A DNA stretch of 64,000 nucleotides from Bradyrhizobium sp. YR681 (lineage in GTDB: Bacteria; Pseudomonadota; Alphaproteobacteria; Rhizobiales; Xanthobacteraceae): positions 26,403-90,402 of the forward strand of contig NZ_AKIY01000192.1 of the NCBI RefSeq assembly GCF_000282615.1. Reading direction: 5' to 3'. Numbering within the stretch: position 1 is the first letter of the stretch; each line of letters begins with the position of its first letter. The translations under genes were made by a program, and so were the position numbers. This document shows, piece by piece, positions 1 to 8,009 of this stretch. The notes below the pieces were generated by a model. That model saw only the letters and a program-made list of their open reading frames with translations, did no database searches and was not told where the DNA came from.

Positions 1-281
1 TATGTCAACGCGCCGGCGCTGCCGCAGTCGGAGGACGCCGCCACGACCGAGAGGCTTGCGCCTCGCCACCGCCTGCCATGATAGCGCTCGGCGACGTCTT
101 CCACGTCCCGCCCTGTGAGCAGGAGGATCTCTTCTATCGTCGGATAGCGTGACAGTTCGTCGAGCAGATAGTCGAGAAACGGCCGGCCGGCGACGTCCTG
201 TAGCGGTGCCGGAATCGGCTGCACCAAAGCGCCGGGTCGCGCATCCGCATTGCCGATCAGGACGACGGCCTGCTTTGCCAT
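1..281 (-). CDS. Sugar nucleotidyltransferase, N-terminal part (runs off the window)
   Basis: Reading leftward from an ATG at 281, the first 93 codons are present and the rest lies outside the window. The translation starts MAKQAVVLIGN and contains PLQDVAGRPFLDYLLDEL and later GSAGAL. This is the layout of RmlA/HddC-type NTP-transferases: an N-terminal nucleotide-binding strand, a GRPF-L motif, and a G-[ST]-AGAL motif near residue 90. Such enzymes make NDP-sugars in the cytoplasm. One oddity is that the usual GGxGTRL signature appears altered (IGNADARPG), so the nucleotide-binding loop deviates from the family. It lies 8 bp downstream of the Wzy-Wzz gene, so it is probably co-transcribed with it. 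The substrate cannot be told from this fragment. Confidence 0.7.
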   Translation of the reverse strand, partial: MAKQAVVLIGNADARPGALVQPIPAPLQDVAGRPFLDYLLDELSRYPTIEEILLLTGRDVEDVAERYHGRRWRGASLSVVAASSDCGSAGALT

Positions 282-289
282 GGCCCCGC

Positions 290-2554
290 CTAGCGCGTGC
301 GGGCCAGGCTCGGCCTGCTCAGCATGGTGTAGAGCAGCAGCGCCAGCAACACAATTGCTCCGGCGAAGAAGGCGTGGCGAACCGGACGCGGCGAAACCTG
401 CCTGATCGTGACATCGTCGCTGAGCGCCGCTGGAAAGCTCTTGGACGGCCCAAGCCGCGTCGCAAGCGCACGCCGGTCGTTGGTTGCGGCCGCCAGCTTC
501 TCTTCGTTGCGCGCCTGGAGATCGAGCAGCCATACTCGCCGCAGCGCCAGCGATGCGGGGTCGGCCGACGCCGAAGGCGAGATCGAATCCGCCGACGCCA
601 GCGACTCGCGCACCTTCATCAGGCTGGCGATATTGGCCTCGACCATTGCCATCTGGATATTGAACTCCGCAAGAAGGGGAGTTCGAATCTTCTCCTGGTC
701 CGCGTTCAGCACACGCACGGCCGCCTGCAAGGCGGCGTTCGCGGCCTGCTCGCTGGCGCCGTAGACGGAGAGCGACAGAAGATCGAACGTCTGCGGCCGC
801 ACGCTCAGGCTGTCCAGAACCTGTCCCTTGTCGTCGCCCGATGACGGGGGCATAGCGTCCTCGACGCGACGTTTGAAAGCGGCTGAACCCATGTGGATCG
901 CCGTCGACTGCGCCTGCATGACGTCCGCGCCATCGAGCCGGCCGAGCCGCATCGTGGCTTCCGCGACGTAGAGGGGGGCACGCGCGCGATCCGCCAGGAA
1001 CACGACGAGCATCGCAACCAGCGTTCCCACAATGAGCAGCGGCAGCCGCGAGCGGACCGTCTGGTTGAAATTGGCAAGCATCCCGCCAACATAGGCGACG
1101 CTCGATATGGAAGCCGACGTGTCGTTCATGGTGTGGCTCCTCGCGACTTCGGCCGCGACATCAGTTGAGTTCGGCGACAATGCCACTGCCATCCGGCTTG
1201 CCCGCCACCTGTCCTCCATGACGTAGACAAGAACCGCCATCGCCAGTTTCACCATGAAGGTGACCTGGATGAAGGAGTTCACCATCCCCGAGACGACACA
1301 GATCGAAACCGCATACAATATCGGCGTCAGAAAAAAGCAAGTGACATAACGCTCCTGGATCATGCAGCGCGTCAGCAAGAACATGAATTCGGAAAACAAT
1401 ATGGCCGAACCCGCAACGAGGAAAAATCCTTCCACGGGACCACCAACTTCGAACAGCACTTCAGGCCATCCCCCGGTGTAGGTCTGCCCCTGCGTAAGCA
1501 GGGTGTATGTCCGGTCGAGCGGAAGCGACTGCTCCATCAGGAATTGCATGGTGGAATTGGACGACGGATTGAACGGTGCGACGAACAATTTGAACATGGC
1601 GAGGGCACCGTTCCAGTCGCCGTGAACGAAGACCCGCTCATAGGTGGCCCACCACATCTCCCCCTGCTGCACCAGGATGCGCTGGGTGAGCTTGAATCGC
1701 AGCTGGTCGATCTCCGATCCGCGAACGACGGTGTAGGAGTGAATCAACGCGACGACGATCAGGGCGACAAGTCCGGCTGCCGCAAGGGCGAAGTAACGCA
1801 GGATCCGCGGGAACCTGCGTTGATCGGCGCCTTCCCGAAGCAGCAAGGCGCCGACCGGAATGATGAAGAACGACGAATAGGCATAGAACGACGAGAAGCG
1901 GTGTCCCACCACGAACAGGTAGATCAGCACAGCGCCGAACAGCGCCGCAAAGCGCAGGTCAAATCCGCGGCCGCGCATCGCCGGCATAGTCATGAACAGG
2001 CCGAGCTGGAACGCCAGCATCGCGCCCCATTCGATCAGCCGCTGATGCAGCGGGCCACCATATTGCCTCGTATAGTCGAACCGCTCGATGCCGGCGAACA
2101 ACGGTATCGGCCCACGCAGCCTCAGTTCGATCCAGAGCCCGAGCACATAGGCCAGCACGGTCCAAAAGGCGATATTGGACAGATCGAAGCGGCCTGGTGG
2201 CAGCATCGCGGCCAGCCCGCCGCGCGTGCCGGAAGCGAGCGCCCGCAGCCGCTGCGGACGGAACGACACCAGGAGCGCCGCGATCACGAGAGCCTGGGAC
2301 GCAACGAACGGCAGCGCAGCCAGACCTGGGCCGACATACCGCTCCAACTGCTCGGAGAAGACCGGCCCGAAAGCGTCGATGTAAAAGACCGAGATCAGCC
2401 GCCAGACGAAGGCGAAGAGGACCAGGAAAGCGATCATCACGAGCCCGGGCCGGCTCACTGCGATCCATGCCATGACCGCCAGGATGAATCCGATCGCGAC
2501 GATGTCCAGCAGCGCCGGAAGCAAGGTCTCGAACGACCACCACGAAACGGACAT
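290..2554 (-). CDS. Wzy-like polysaccharide polymerase fused to a Wzz-like chain-length regulator
   Basis: The 754-residue protein has two parts. Residues 1 to about 455 are strongly hydrophobic, with about ten membrane segments and a large polar loop around residues 280-370, as in O-antigen/exopolysaccharide polymerases (Wzy). Residues 476-754 look like a Wzz/polysaccharide co-polymerase: a membrane segment near 503-520 (LPLLIVGTLVAMLVVFLA), a periplasmic alpha-helical stretch, and a last membrane segment near 730-748. The gene starts with ATG behind GGGGAAG. There is no stop between the halves, but an internal ATG (residue 476) sits 7 nt behind GGAG, so the C-terminal part may also be made separately. 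Wzy and Wzz are normally separate proteins; a lost stop codon or a true fusion are both possible. The function call rests on topology, not on strong motifs. Confidence 0.7.
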   Translation of the reverse strand: MSVSWWSFETLLPALLDIVAIGFILAVMAWIAVSRPGLVMIAFLVLFAFVWRLISVFYIDAFGPVFSEQLERYVGPGLAALPFVASQALVIAALLVSFRPQRLRALASGTRGGLAAMLPPGRFDLSNIAFWTVLAYVLGLWIELRLRGPIPLFAGIERFDYTRQYGGPLHQRLIEWGAMLAFQLGLFMTMPAMRGRGFDLRFAALFGAVLIYLFVVGHRFSSFYAYSSFFIIPVGALLLREGADQRRFPRILRYFALAAAGLVALIVVALIHSYTVVRGSEIDQLRFKLTQRILVQQGEMWWATYERVFVHGDWNGALAMFKLFVAPFNPSSNSTMQFLMEQSLPLDRTYTLLTQGQTYTGGWPEVLFEVGGPVEGFFLVAGSAILFSEFMFLLTRCMIQERYVTCFFLTPILYAVSICVVSGMVNSFIQVTFMVKLAMAVLVYVMEDRWRASRMAVALSPNSTDVAAEVARSHTMNDTSASISSVAYVGGMLANFNQTVRSRLPLLIVGTLVAMLVVFLADRARAPLYVAEATMRLGRLDGADVMQAQSTAIHMGSAAFKRRVEDAMPPSSGDDKGQVLDSLSVRPQTFDLLSLSVYGASEQAANAALQAAVRVLNADQEKIRTPLLAEFNIQMAMVEANIASLMKVRESLASADSISPSASADPASLALRRVWLLDLQARNEEKLAAATNDRRALATRLGPSKSFPAALSDDVTIRQVSPRPVRHAFFAGAIVLLALLLYTMLSRPSLARTR
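1127..1140 (-). promoter_or_regulatory. Internal ribosome binding site and ATG at the Wzy/Wzz junction
   Basis: On the minus strand the sequence GGAGCCACACCATG gives a Shine-Dalgarno core, a 7-nt spacer and an ATG in frame with the long gene, exactly where the Wzz-like part begins (residue 476). This is what a start site of a formerly independent wzz gene would look like. Confidence 0.5.
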
Positions 2555-2579
2555 TTCTTCCCCTATGGACGAACAGAGG

Positions 2580-2600
2580 CGGCCCGGTCCCTCCGGGCCG
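2580..2600. other. GC-rich hairpin between the PhyH and Wzy-Wzz genes
   Basis: A perfect 8-bp stem (CGGCCCGG / CCGGGCCG) encloses a 5-nt loop in the 82-bp gap after the PhyH-family gene. No run of T follows in the minus direction, so it is not a standard intrinsic terminator. It may attenuate read-through into the polymerase gene or stabilise the upstream mRNA 3' end. Confidence 0.4.
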
Positions 2601-2636
2601 AACCGACAGTCAGACGCTCACCCGGGATGCGCGCAC

Positions 2637-3521
2637 TCAAATGCCCATGACGAGCTTCTGGAGCCCGGTCGTATCAGGCGTCGCGAAGAAGGGACGCCGC
2701 GCTTGCTTCGGTGCCATCCGCGGGAAGCAGAAGAAGGTCGCGGTGTACAGCAGGCGACCATGTCCCGGACCCATCCGGCTTCCCATATGCAAGCACTTGG
2801 TCGTGTCGACCATGAACGCCGCCAGCCGCGGCGCCTTCATCACCTTGATGTCGCTGCGCGGCACCTTGCTGAACACCTGCTCGTCGGGGAAGTGGCTCGA
2901 CAGCAGCGGATAGCCGAACTTGTCGGTCGCCTGCCGCGGCAGGAAGGTGAAGGGACCGTCGCCGTCCTCTTCGACGTCGGTCAGGTAGCTGAAGAACTTG
3001 ATGACCCGGACGTCGTCATGGTCGCGATGCCAGAGCTGCGACGATGCGAGTTCCTCGCCGGTGTAGCGCGAATAGGACAACAGGACATAGTCGAGCCAGG
3101 GGATTTCCCCGAGCGCCGCGGACACGACGTTGATGACCGGCGCCTGGAGCGCATACTGCACGAAGACGTTGTCGGCGCTGAGCTGGCCGTCCTGCATCTC
3201 CGCGTCGAGCAGCCGCACCCAGAACTTCTTCCAGGTCGAGTTCTGCCCTGCTTCCGCGGCTTCGATGTTCTGAAGCCGCACCTGACCGGCTGCGGCGATC
3301 TGCTGCTGGATATTGGGATCGATCAAATCTGTGACGATCGCGTAGCCGTCCCGATTGAGGTCCTCGGCCCTGGCACGCTCGGCTGCGGTCACGTTGAGCA
3401 ACTGCGCCTGGCGGCGCCGCTCGCGCTTCTCGTTCAGATGCCAGGTGTTGACGCCGGCCTTCACGGCCCACCGGAGCGGCGACCGATTCACGTGCCAAAG
3501 TGCTCTGGACATCAATCCCAT
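2637..3521 (-). CDS. Phytanoyl-CoA dioxygenase (PhyH)-family Fe(II)/2-oxoglutarate oxygenase
   Basis: The 294-residue protein carries the facial-triad pattern of PhyH-type oxygenases: HRD within LWHRDHDDVRVIKFF and, about 80 residues later, a distal His followed by Arg in CLHMGSR, which would bind 2-oxoglutarate. The conserved GPFTFLP segment lies between them. The family hydroxylates small molecules, lipids or sugars using O2 and 2-oxoglutarate; here a sugar or lipid of the surface glycan is the likely substrate by location only. I chose the ATG at 3521 because GGTGGGG precedes it; an upstream in-frame TTG at 3572 would add 17 residues. It lies downstream of the flippase gene, separated by 147 bp in which I see no gene. 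Confidence 0.75.
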   Translation of the reverse strand: MGLMSRALWHVNRSPLRWAVKAGVNTWHLNEKRERRRQAQLLNVTAAERARAEDLNRDGYAIVTDLIDPNIQQQIAAAGQVRLQNIEAAEAGQNSTWKKFWVRLLDAEMQDGQLSADNVFVQYALQAPVINVVSAALGEIPWLDYVLLSYSRYTGEELASSQLWHRDHDDVRVIKFFSYLTDVEEDGDGPFTFLPRQATDKFGYPLLSSHFPDEQVFSKVPRSDIKVMKAPRLAAFMVDTTKCLHMGSRMGPGHGRLLYTATFFCFPRMAPKQARRPFFATPDTTGLQKLVMGI

Positions 3522-3668
3522 GTTGCCCCACCCAATCGTGCCGGTGATAAGTTTCGCATCCCTCGCAGCCAAGGGGCGATCGCGCGGCTCGGATTAGCAA
3601 ATCCCCCTATAGCGAGCAACCGCAGAGTGTGTGCCGGGAACTGGACGACGGCAGGCGGTAGAATGCGT

Positions 3669-5177
3669 CTAACGATGGGTCATCGTGCGGGCGACCTTGC
3701 CGAACATCTCGCGATCCCTGCGGGTCAGAATCAGCATGACGCTCAGCGCCCACGCGGCAACGCACCCCGTCGCACCGGCGACGATCAGCGCGAGCAGCGT
3801 CTGCGGCGTCACATAGGTCTTGTAGGCAATCACCATCGCCGCGAGGATCGCAGCCACCAGCGCCTGCCTGGCGGCATGTTGCCAGAACAGCCTCCGCGGC
3901 AGACTCATGAACCTCAGCATGCGATGCATCAGGACCGGCGTGAGCACGATATAGGACACTACCCAGCCGAGGATGAAGGCGCGATCCTGGAACCAGCGGA
4001 TCGCGATCGCGGTGACGACATATTGCACCAGCACTTGCGAATACAGGAAGCGGTTGCTGAAGCGCATGAAGTCCTCTCGCACCATCAGCGTGGTCTGGCC
4101 TGCGCTGACCATGACGTTGGCGGCGGGCACGACCAGCGCGAGCGCCAGCCATGGCCATTGCCCGGCACTCTCGGGCCCAACCCACACCTTCAGGATCTCT
4201 TCCGAGTACAGCGCCATCAGCACCACGATCGGAATCACCATCGCGGCCGGCAGCACGAAGCTGTTGCGGCCGAGCAGCTGCAAACGCCGAACGTCGGTCT
4301 TCTCGTCGATATGCGCCGAGACCGGCAGGATCGCGGAGAACAGCGGGCTCAGCACCGCTTTCATGAAACGCGGCAGCCGCATCAGGAGATCGTAGGCGCC
4401 GACCTGGGCGGGGCCGTAAAGCGCGCCGATCGCGAGCGGAATGATGGTCTGCTGCAACACGCCGCCGATGCGGGCATTGAACATCAGCCAGCCCCGATAC
4501 ACGAGGTCATGGCGCGTCTCCGGGCTCCATGAGCTGAAGCGGAGCCTGGTGCGGCGTGCCGCAAGCGCAACGATGAGCGCGAGCACGAGATATTTGACGA
4601 CCACGGTGGCGAGATAGGCGTAGGCGATCCATTCGAAGGAGCGATTGCTCCAGACCGCAAGATAGATCGCTGCGACATAGAGCAGGTTGCCTCCAACCTC
4701 GGTCATGCGCAGCCAGCCATATTCCTCGAACCCCTTCAGCGCGCCCTCCATCACCAGGCCGACGAAGGCGAGCGGCGTGATCAGCGCAGTGACCTTCAGG
4801 ATCGAGACGAAGGCCGACACGTCCTCCGGCGCGACCTTGAAGATCCCGGTCAGCGCGGGCGCCGCGAACCACAGCACGACGCTCGACACCAGACCGGTGA
4901 CGACAGCCACCATGGTCAGGAACGAGACTCTCTCGCTCGCCGACGCCCAATCGCCGAGCCGGCCGCGGGCGACCATCTGGGTCGTGGTCTCGGATACGCC
5001 GAAATCGATCAGGGACAGAAAGCCGCTCGGCAGGAAGGCGCGCGCCAGCGCAATCAGCCCGAGCACCGAAAGACCATAGAATTTTGCGATCAGGCCAACG
5101 GAAAACAGCCCGAGCACGCCGGCAAGGCCGAAGGCCACGGCGGAGATCGCGGTGTTGTGCAGGAATCTGCGAAGCAC
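3669..5177 (-). CDS. Wzx-type polysaccharide flippase (MOP superfamily)
   Basis: The 502-residue integral membrane protein has about 12-14 hydrophobic segments distributed evenly. It begins with the typical N-terminal pattern of polysaccharide transporters: a short basic start, then a helix ending in LIAKFYGLSVLGLIALARAF, and the SLIDFGVSETTTQMVA stretch. Wzx proteins flip undecaprenyl-pyrophosphate-linked repeat units across the inner membrane, and a partner Wzy-like polymerase lies two genes downstream. The start is a GTG behind GAGGCGG. The first 12 codons and their ribosome binding region are repeated in degenerate form 120 bp upstream. This is one of two flippases in the window (the other is at 33432-35006); the family call is firm, the transported unit is unknown. 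Confidence 0.88.
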   Translation of the reverse strand: MLRRFLHNTAISAVAFGLAGVLGLFSVGLIAKFYGLSVLGLIALARAFLPSGFLSLIDFGVSETTTQMVARGRLGDWASASERVSFLTMVAVVTGLVSSVVLWFAAPALTGIFKVAPEDVSAFVSILKVTALITPLAFVGLVMEGALKGFEEYGWLRMTEVGGNLLYVAAIYLAVWSNRSFEWIAYAYLATVVVKYLVLALIVALAARRTRLRFSSWSPETRHDLVYRGWLMFNARIGGVLQQTIIPLAIGALYGPAQVGAYDLLMRLPRFMKAVLSPLFSAILPVSAHIDEKTDVRRLQLLGRNSFVLPAAMVIPIVVLMALYSEEILKVWVGPESAGQWPWLALALVVPAANVMVSAGQTTLMVREDFMRFSNRFLYSQVLVQYVVTAIAIRWFQDRAFILGWVVSYIVLTPVLMHRMLRFMSLPRRLFWQHAARQALVAAILAAMVIAYKTYVTPQTLLALIVAGATGCVAAWALSVMLILTRRDREMFGKVARTMTHR

Positions 5178-5325
5178 GGATCAGTCCGCCTCGGTCAGCA
5201 GTAGGCTCGCGCCGCCGACGGCAAGACAGCCCGAGGCATCGGCCACGCGGTCGGGAACGGCGGACATGACGTGGTTATGCAGGGATTTCCAAGGCACGGA
5301 TCAGTTCGCCTCGCCAGCAAGTTAT
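5142..5325 (-). repeat. Degenerate tandem duplication covering the flippase start region
   Basis: The stretch around the flippase GTG (about 5142-5205) recurs at about 5262-5325 with a 120-bp offset. Both copies share CACGGATCAGT followed by CGCCTCG, a GCAGG(A/G)AT block, and further patchy matches such as AGCCCGA. In the upstream copy a GTG at 5297 opens a 38-codon frame (VPWKSLHNHVMSAV...) that aligns with the flippase N-terminus (LRRFLHNTAISAV) and ends with TGA at 5181-5183, just before the real start. It looks like a decayed duplication rather than a gene, though a translated leader peptide cannot be excluded. Confidence 0.55.
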
Positions 5326-5596
5326 TCGCAACGGGTAGCTAGCATAGCCCGATGGCATTCGCCTCTTAACATCATTGCCGGAGATAGGCAGGCGATGATC
5401 GCGCTTTCTCCAATTCGTATCATTGTGAGGCCGTTATCGAATTTCGGTTCCTCGGCCGATCTCGCAAGCTCAATCTAGGTATCTAAATACCGTATATGGA
5501 GAGGCTCAATGACGGGTTGGCTCCTGGGGCCTAAGCCAAAACGGTCGCCCGCGGCTCTTGTCGACAGAATACAGGGGTATGTGCGAAAGGGTCCGC
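5326..5596. promoter_or_regulatory. Divergent intergenic region with a GGTAT-CTAA-ATACC inverted repeat
   Basis: The 270-bp stretch between the flippase duplication and the SDR operon is less GC-rich than its surroundings and should contain promoters for both directions. An inverted repeat GGTAT CTAA ATACC occupies 5478-5491, about 105 bp before the SDR start, and could be an operator. No convincing -35/-10 pair could be fixed, and no other gene is supported. Confidence 0.35.
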
Positions 5597-6292
5597 ATGG
5601 AGCAACAGCGCGCGATCATCATCACCGGAGCCTCACGCGGGCTCGGCTTTGAGCTGCTCGATCTCCTCGTTGAGGCCGGTGCAAGACCGATCGCGTTAGG
5701 CCGGCGCCTCGATCCGCGCCACGCTGCTGCCGTAGCCAACAGCGCCTGCACCTTCCTAGCTGCCGATTTTTCCGTGTTGGAGAGCCTCGAGCAGATCGAC
5801 CTCGCCGGCGCGTTGCCTCGGGCCGCCGATGAGGTAGTCCTGATCAGCAATGCCGGCGTGGTCGAGCCCATCGGCACGCTCGGCACCATCGATGGCGCGT
5901 CGCTTGCCGCGGCGTTCGCGATCAATGCACTGGCCCCGGCGATTCTCGCACGCAAGCTCCTCGCGGCGGCCGGCGCGCAAAAGACACGGATGCGCATTCT
6001 CAACATCAGCACCGGCGCGGCGCGCCGCCCGCTGCCGGGACTTGCCGCCTATTGCGCCAGCAAGGCCGCAGCCGCGATGATCCTCGATTGCCTGGGCACG
6101 GAGCGACCCGACATCGCCATCGAGCATATCGATCCGGGCGTCCTTGACACCGACATGCAAACGACGCTGCGCAGCGCCGACGATCAGGCTTTGCCGGTCC
6201 GGCAAATGTTTGCGAGCTTCGAGAGCGAGGCAAAACTTCGACATCCTCGCGACGTTGCCCGCGAGATCCTCACGCGAGCCGGCCTGCTATGA
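5597..6292 (+). CDS. Short-chain dehydrogenase/reductase (SDR)
   Basis: This 231-residue classical SDR has the cofactor loop TGASRGLG at its N-terminus, the NAG motif in ISNAGVVEP, a catalytic Ser region (LNISTGAA) and YCASKAA, which holds the catalytic Tyr and Lys. NAD(P)-dependent oxidation or reduction of a hydroxyl or keto group is expected. The ATG at 5597 is preferred since AAAGG lies 7 nt upstream; a TTG at 5558 would add 13 residues that are not SDR-like. Its stop overlaps the start of the phosphoesterase gene (ATGA), which begins a three-gene operon. The substrate is unknown; with the next two enzymes it may prepare a glycan substituent. Confidence 0.85.
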   Translation: MEQQRAIIITGASRGLGFELLDLLVEAGARPIALGRRLDPRHAAAVANSACTFLAADFSVLESLEQIDLAGALPRAADEVVLISNAGVVEPIGTLGTIDGASLAAAFAINALAPAILARKLLAAAGAQKTRMRILNISTGAARRPLPGLAAYCASKAAAAMILDCLGTERPDIAIEHIDPGVLDTDMQTTLRSADDQALPVRQMFASFESEAKLRHPRDVAREILTRAGLL

Positions 6293-7011
6293 AGATCGCC
6301 GTGCTCGCGGACATCCATGGCAATGCCGGGGCTCTGCGCGCCGCCCTCGTCGAGGCGCGCAAGAGAGGCGTCGAGCAACTGGTCGTGCTCGGCGATCTCA
6401 TCGGCTACTACTATGCCGCCCGCGACGTGCTTGAACAATTGAGGGAGTGGCCCTTCGTCGCGATCCGGGGCAACCATGAGCGGATGCTCGCCGACGCTCT
6501 CAAGAATGATGACGCCATGCAGACCTATCGCGAACGGTATGGCAGCGCGCTGGACGTGGCCGCGACGACGCTTGAACCGCAGGACATCGATTGGCTGATC
6601 GGCCTGCCCGACCGGACAAGCATCCAGCTCGGCGGAATGGCGCTGGAACTGTGCCATGGCTCGCCGCGCGATCCCGATGAGTATGTCTATCCCGATGCGA
6701 AGGCGGCCACGCTGGCAGCTTGCCGGGTGGCCGGGACGGATCTCGTGCTGATGGGCCACACGCACTATCCCATGCTTGCCGCCGGCGAGCGCCCTCTGCT
6801 GCTCAATCCAGGCTCGGTGGGTCAGGCGCGTGACCGCGGCGGATTTGCGTGCTGGTGCCGTATCGACACCGACACGCGTGTCGTGGTGCTGGAGCGAACC
6901 CCCTATGATACACGCGCCCTCGTCAAAGAAGCGCGGCGACGCGACGGGCACCTGCCCTATCTCGCGGACGTGCTCGAACGGGGCAACCCCATGGCCGCCC
7001 AAACAGCCTGA
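6289..7011 (+). CDS. Calcineurin-like metallophosphoesterase (YfcE/MJ0936 type)
   Basis: The 240-residue protein shows all metal-binding motifs of the superfamily in order: DIHGN at residues 8-12, GDLIGY near 36, GNHE near 62, an H in ELCHGSPRD, and GHTH near 160. NPGSVGQ follows, as is usual in the YfcE-like group. These enzymes hydrolyse phosphomonoesters or diesters with two divalent metals. It overlaps the SDR gene by 4 bp and is followed after 9 bp by the ATP-grasp gene, so the three are translated together. A role in removing phosphate from a sugar-phosphate or activated intermediate of the same pathway is inference. Confidence 0.85.
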   Translation: MKIAVLADIHGNAGALRAALVEARKRGVEQLVVLGDLIGYYYAARDVLEQLREWPFVAIRGNHERMLADALKNDDAMQTYRERYGSALDVAATTLEPQDIDWLIGLPDRTSIQLGGMALELCHGSPRDPDEYVYPDAKAATLAACRVAGTDLVLMGHTHYPMLAAGERPLLLNPGSVGQARDRGGFACWCRIDTDTRVVVLERTPYDTRALVKEARRRDGHLPYLADVLERGNPMAAQTA

Positions 7012-7020
7012 GACTGCATA

Positions 7021-7965
7021 ATGATCTACGAGACGATGCTGATAACGGGATGCGGTGGCGATATCGCGCTGGCGCTGGCCCGCATTGCGCGAGAAGCCGG
7101 CGCAGCCCGCCGCCTGATCGGCTGTGACATCCATGCCGATCACCCGGGGTCCGTCTTCTTTGACGTGTGCGAACTGGCCCCCCGCGCCAACGACGGCGCA
7201 TACCTCGAAGCGCTCGAACGGATCGTTAGGGCGCACGGCGTCGACGTAATCGTCCCGATGTCGGAAGCGGAAATCACCGTGCTGCTTGACGCGGGGCACC
7301 TGGACACGTTCGCGGGTGTGCCTGTCATCACCGCAAACCGGCTCGCCGTCGAAACCGGTCTCGACAAATATGCCACCTACAGCCGGCTTGCGGCGCACAA
7401 GCTCGGGGTGCCCTGGACCCGCATCGTCGGAGAGGCACCGCCGCTGGACTTGCCATGCATCCTCAAGCGCCGGCGCGGCCAGGGTGGCAAGGATCTGCGG
7501 CTGGTCACCACGGACGAGGAAGTCAAATTCGCGACGCTGATGCGCGCCGACGATCTGTGGCAGCAATTGTTGCTACCCGAAGATCAGGAGTACACGTGCG
7601 GCCTGTACCGCGCCCGTACCGGTGAAACACGCATGATCTCCCTTCGCCGGCGCCTGCAGGACTCGGCCACCAGCGCAGCCGTGGTTGTCGACGACGCCCC
7701 CTTCAGCGCGCTGCTGCATGGAATAGCCGACGCGCTTGACCTCAACGGCTCGATCAACGTGCAGCTGCGGCTAACCGCCGACGGCCCGAAGGTGTTCGAG
7801 ATCAATCCGCGTTTTTCGAGCACGGTGCGGTTCCGGCACACGCTGGGCTTTCATGACTTCATCTGGTCGTTGCAGGAGACGCGAGGGCTGCCCATCGGCC
7901 CCTATCGCGCGCCCTCTCCTGGCATACGGATGTATCGCTACGCCGATGAAGTCGTCATCGGCTGA
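7021..7965 (+). CDS. ATP-grasp enzyme (carbamoyl-phosphate-synthase-like ligase fold)
   Basis: The 314-residue protein has an N-terminal Rossmann-like pre-ATP-grasp domain (MLITGCGGDIALALARIAR), then CILKRRRGQGGKDLR, which supplies the nucleotide-binding lysine and glycine loop. The C-terminal FEINPRFSST is the metal-binding Glu/Asn/Arg motif of ATP-grasp ligases. Such enzymes join a carboxylate to an amine or thiol via an acyl phosphate. Relatives occur in surface-glycan loci, where they may attach amino acids or other acids to amino sugars; that role is inference. The gene is the third of the SDR/phosphoesterase/ATP-grasp operon and is followed by a convergent methyltransferase gene 44 bp away. 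Confidence 0.82.
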   Translation: MIYETMLITGCGGDIALALARIAREAGAARRLIGCDIHADHPGSVFFDVCELAPRANDGAYLEALERIVRAHGVDVIVPMSEAEITVLLDAGHLDTFAGVPVITANRLAVETGLDKYATYSRLAAHKLGVPWTRIVGEAPPLDLPCILKRRRGQGGKDLRLVTTDEEVKFATLMRADDLWQQLLLPEDQEYTCGLYRARTGETRMISLRRRLQDSATSAAVVVDDAPFSALLHGIADALDLNGSINVQLRLTADGPKVFEINPRFSSTVRFRHTLGFHDFIWSLQETRGLPIGPYRAPSPGIRMYRYADEVVIG

Positions 7966-8009
7966 CATTCACGACCCGCGGAACCACCCCACGGATCGCG
8001 ACCGCCGCT

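Noticed and set aside
5509..5655. A 48-codon frame with a possible ribosome binding site (GGAGAGG) just before the SDR gene
   Set aside because: It overlaps the start of the SDR gene in another frame, has an unconvincing composition (HHHRSLTRARL end) and no recognisable features.
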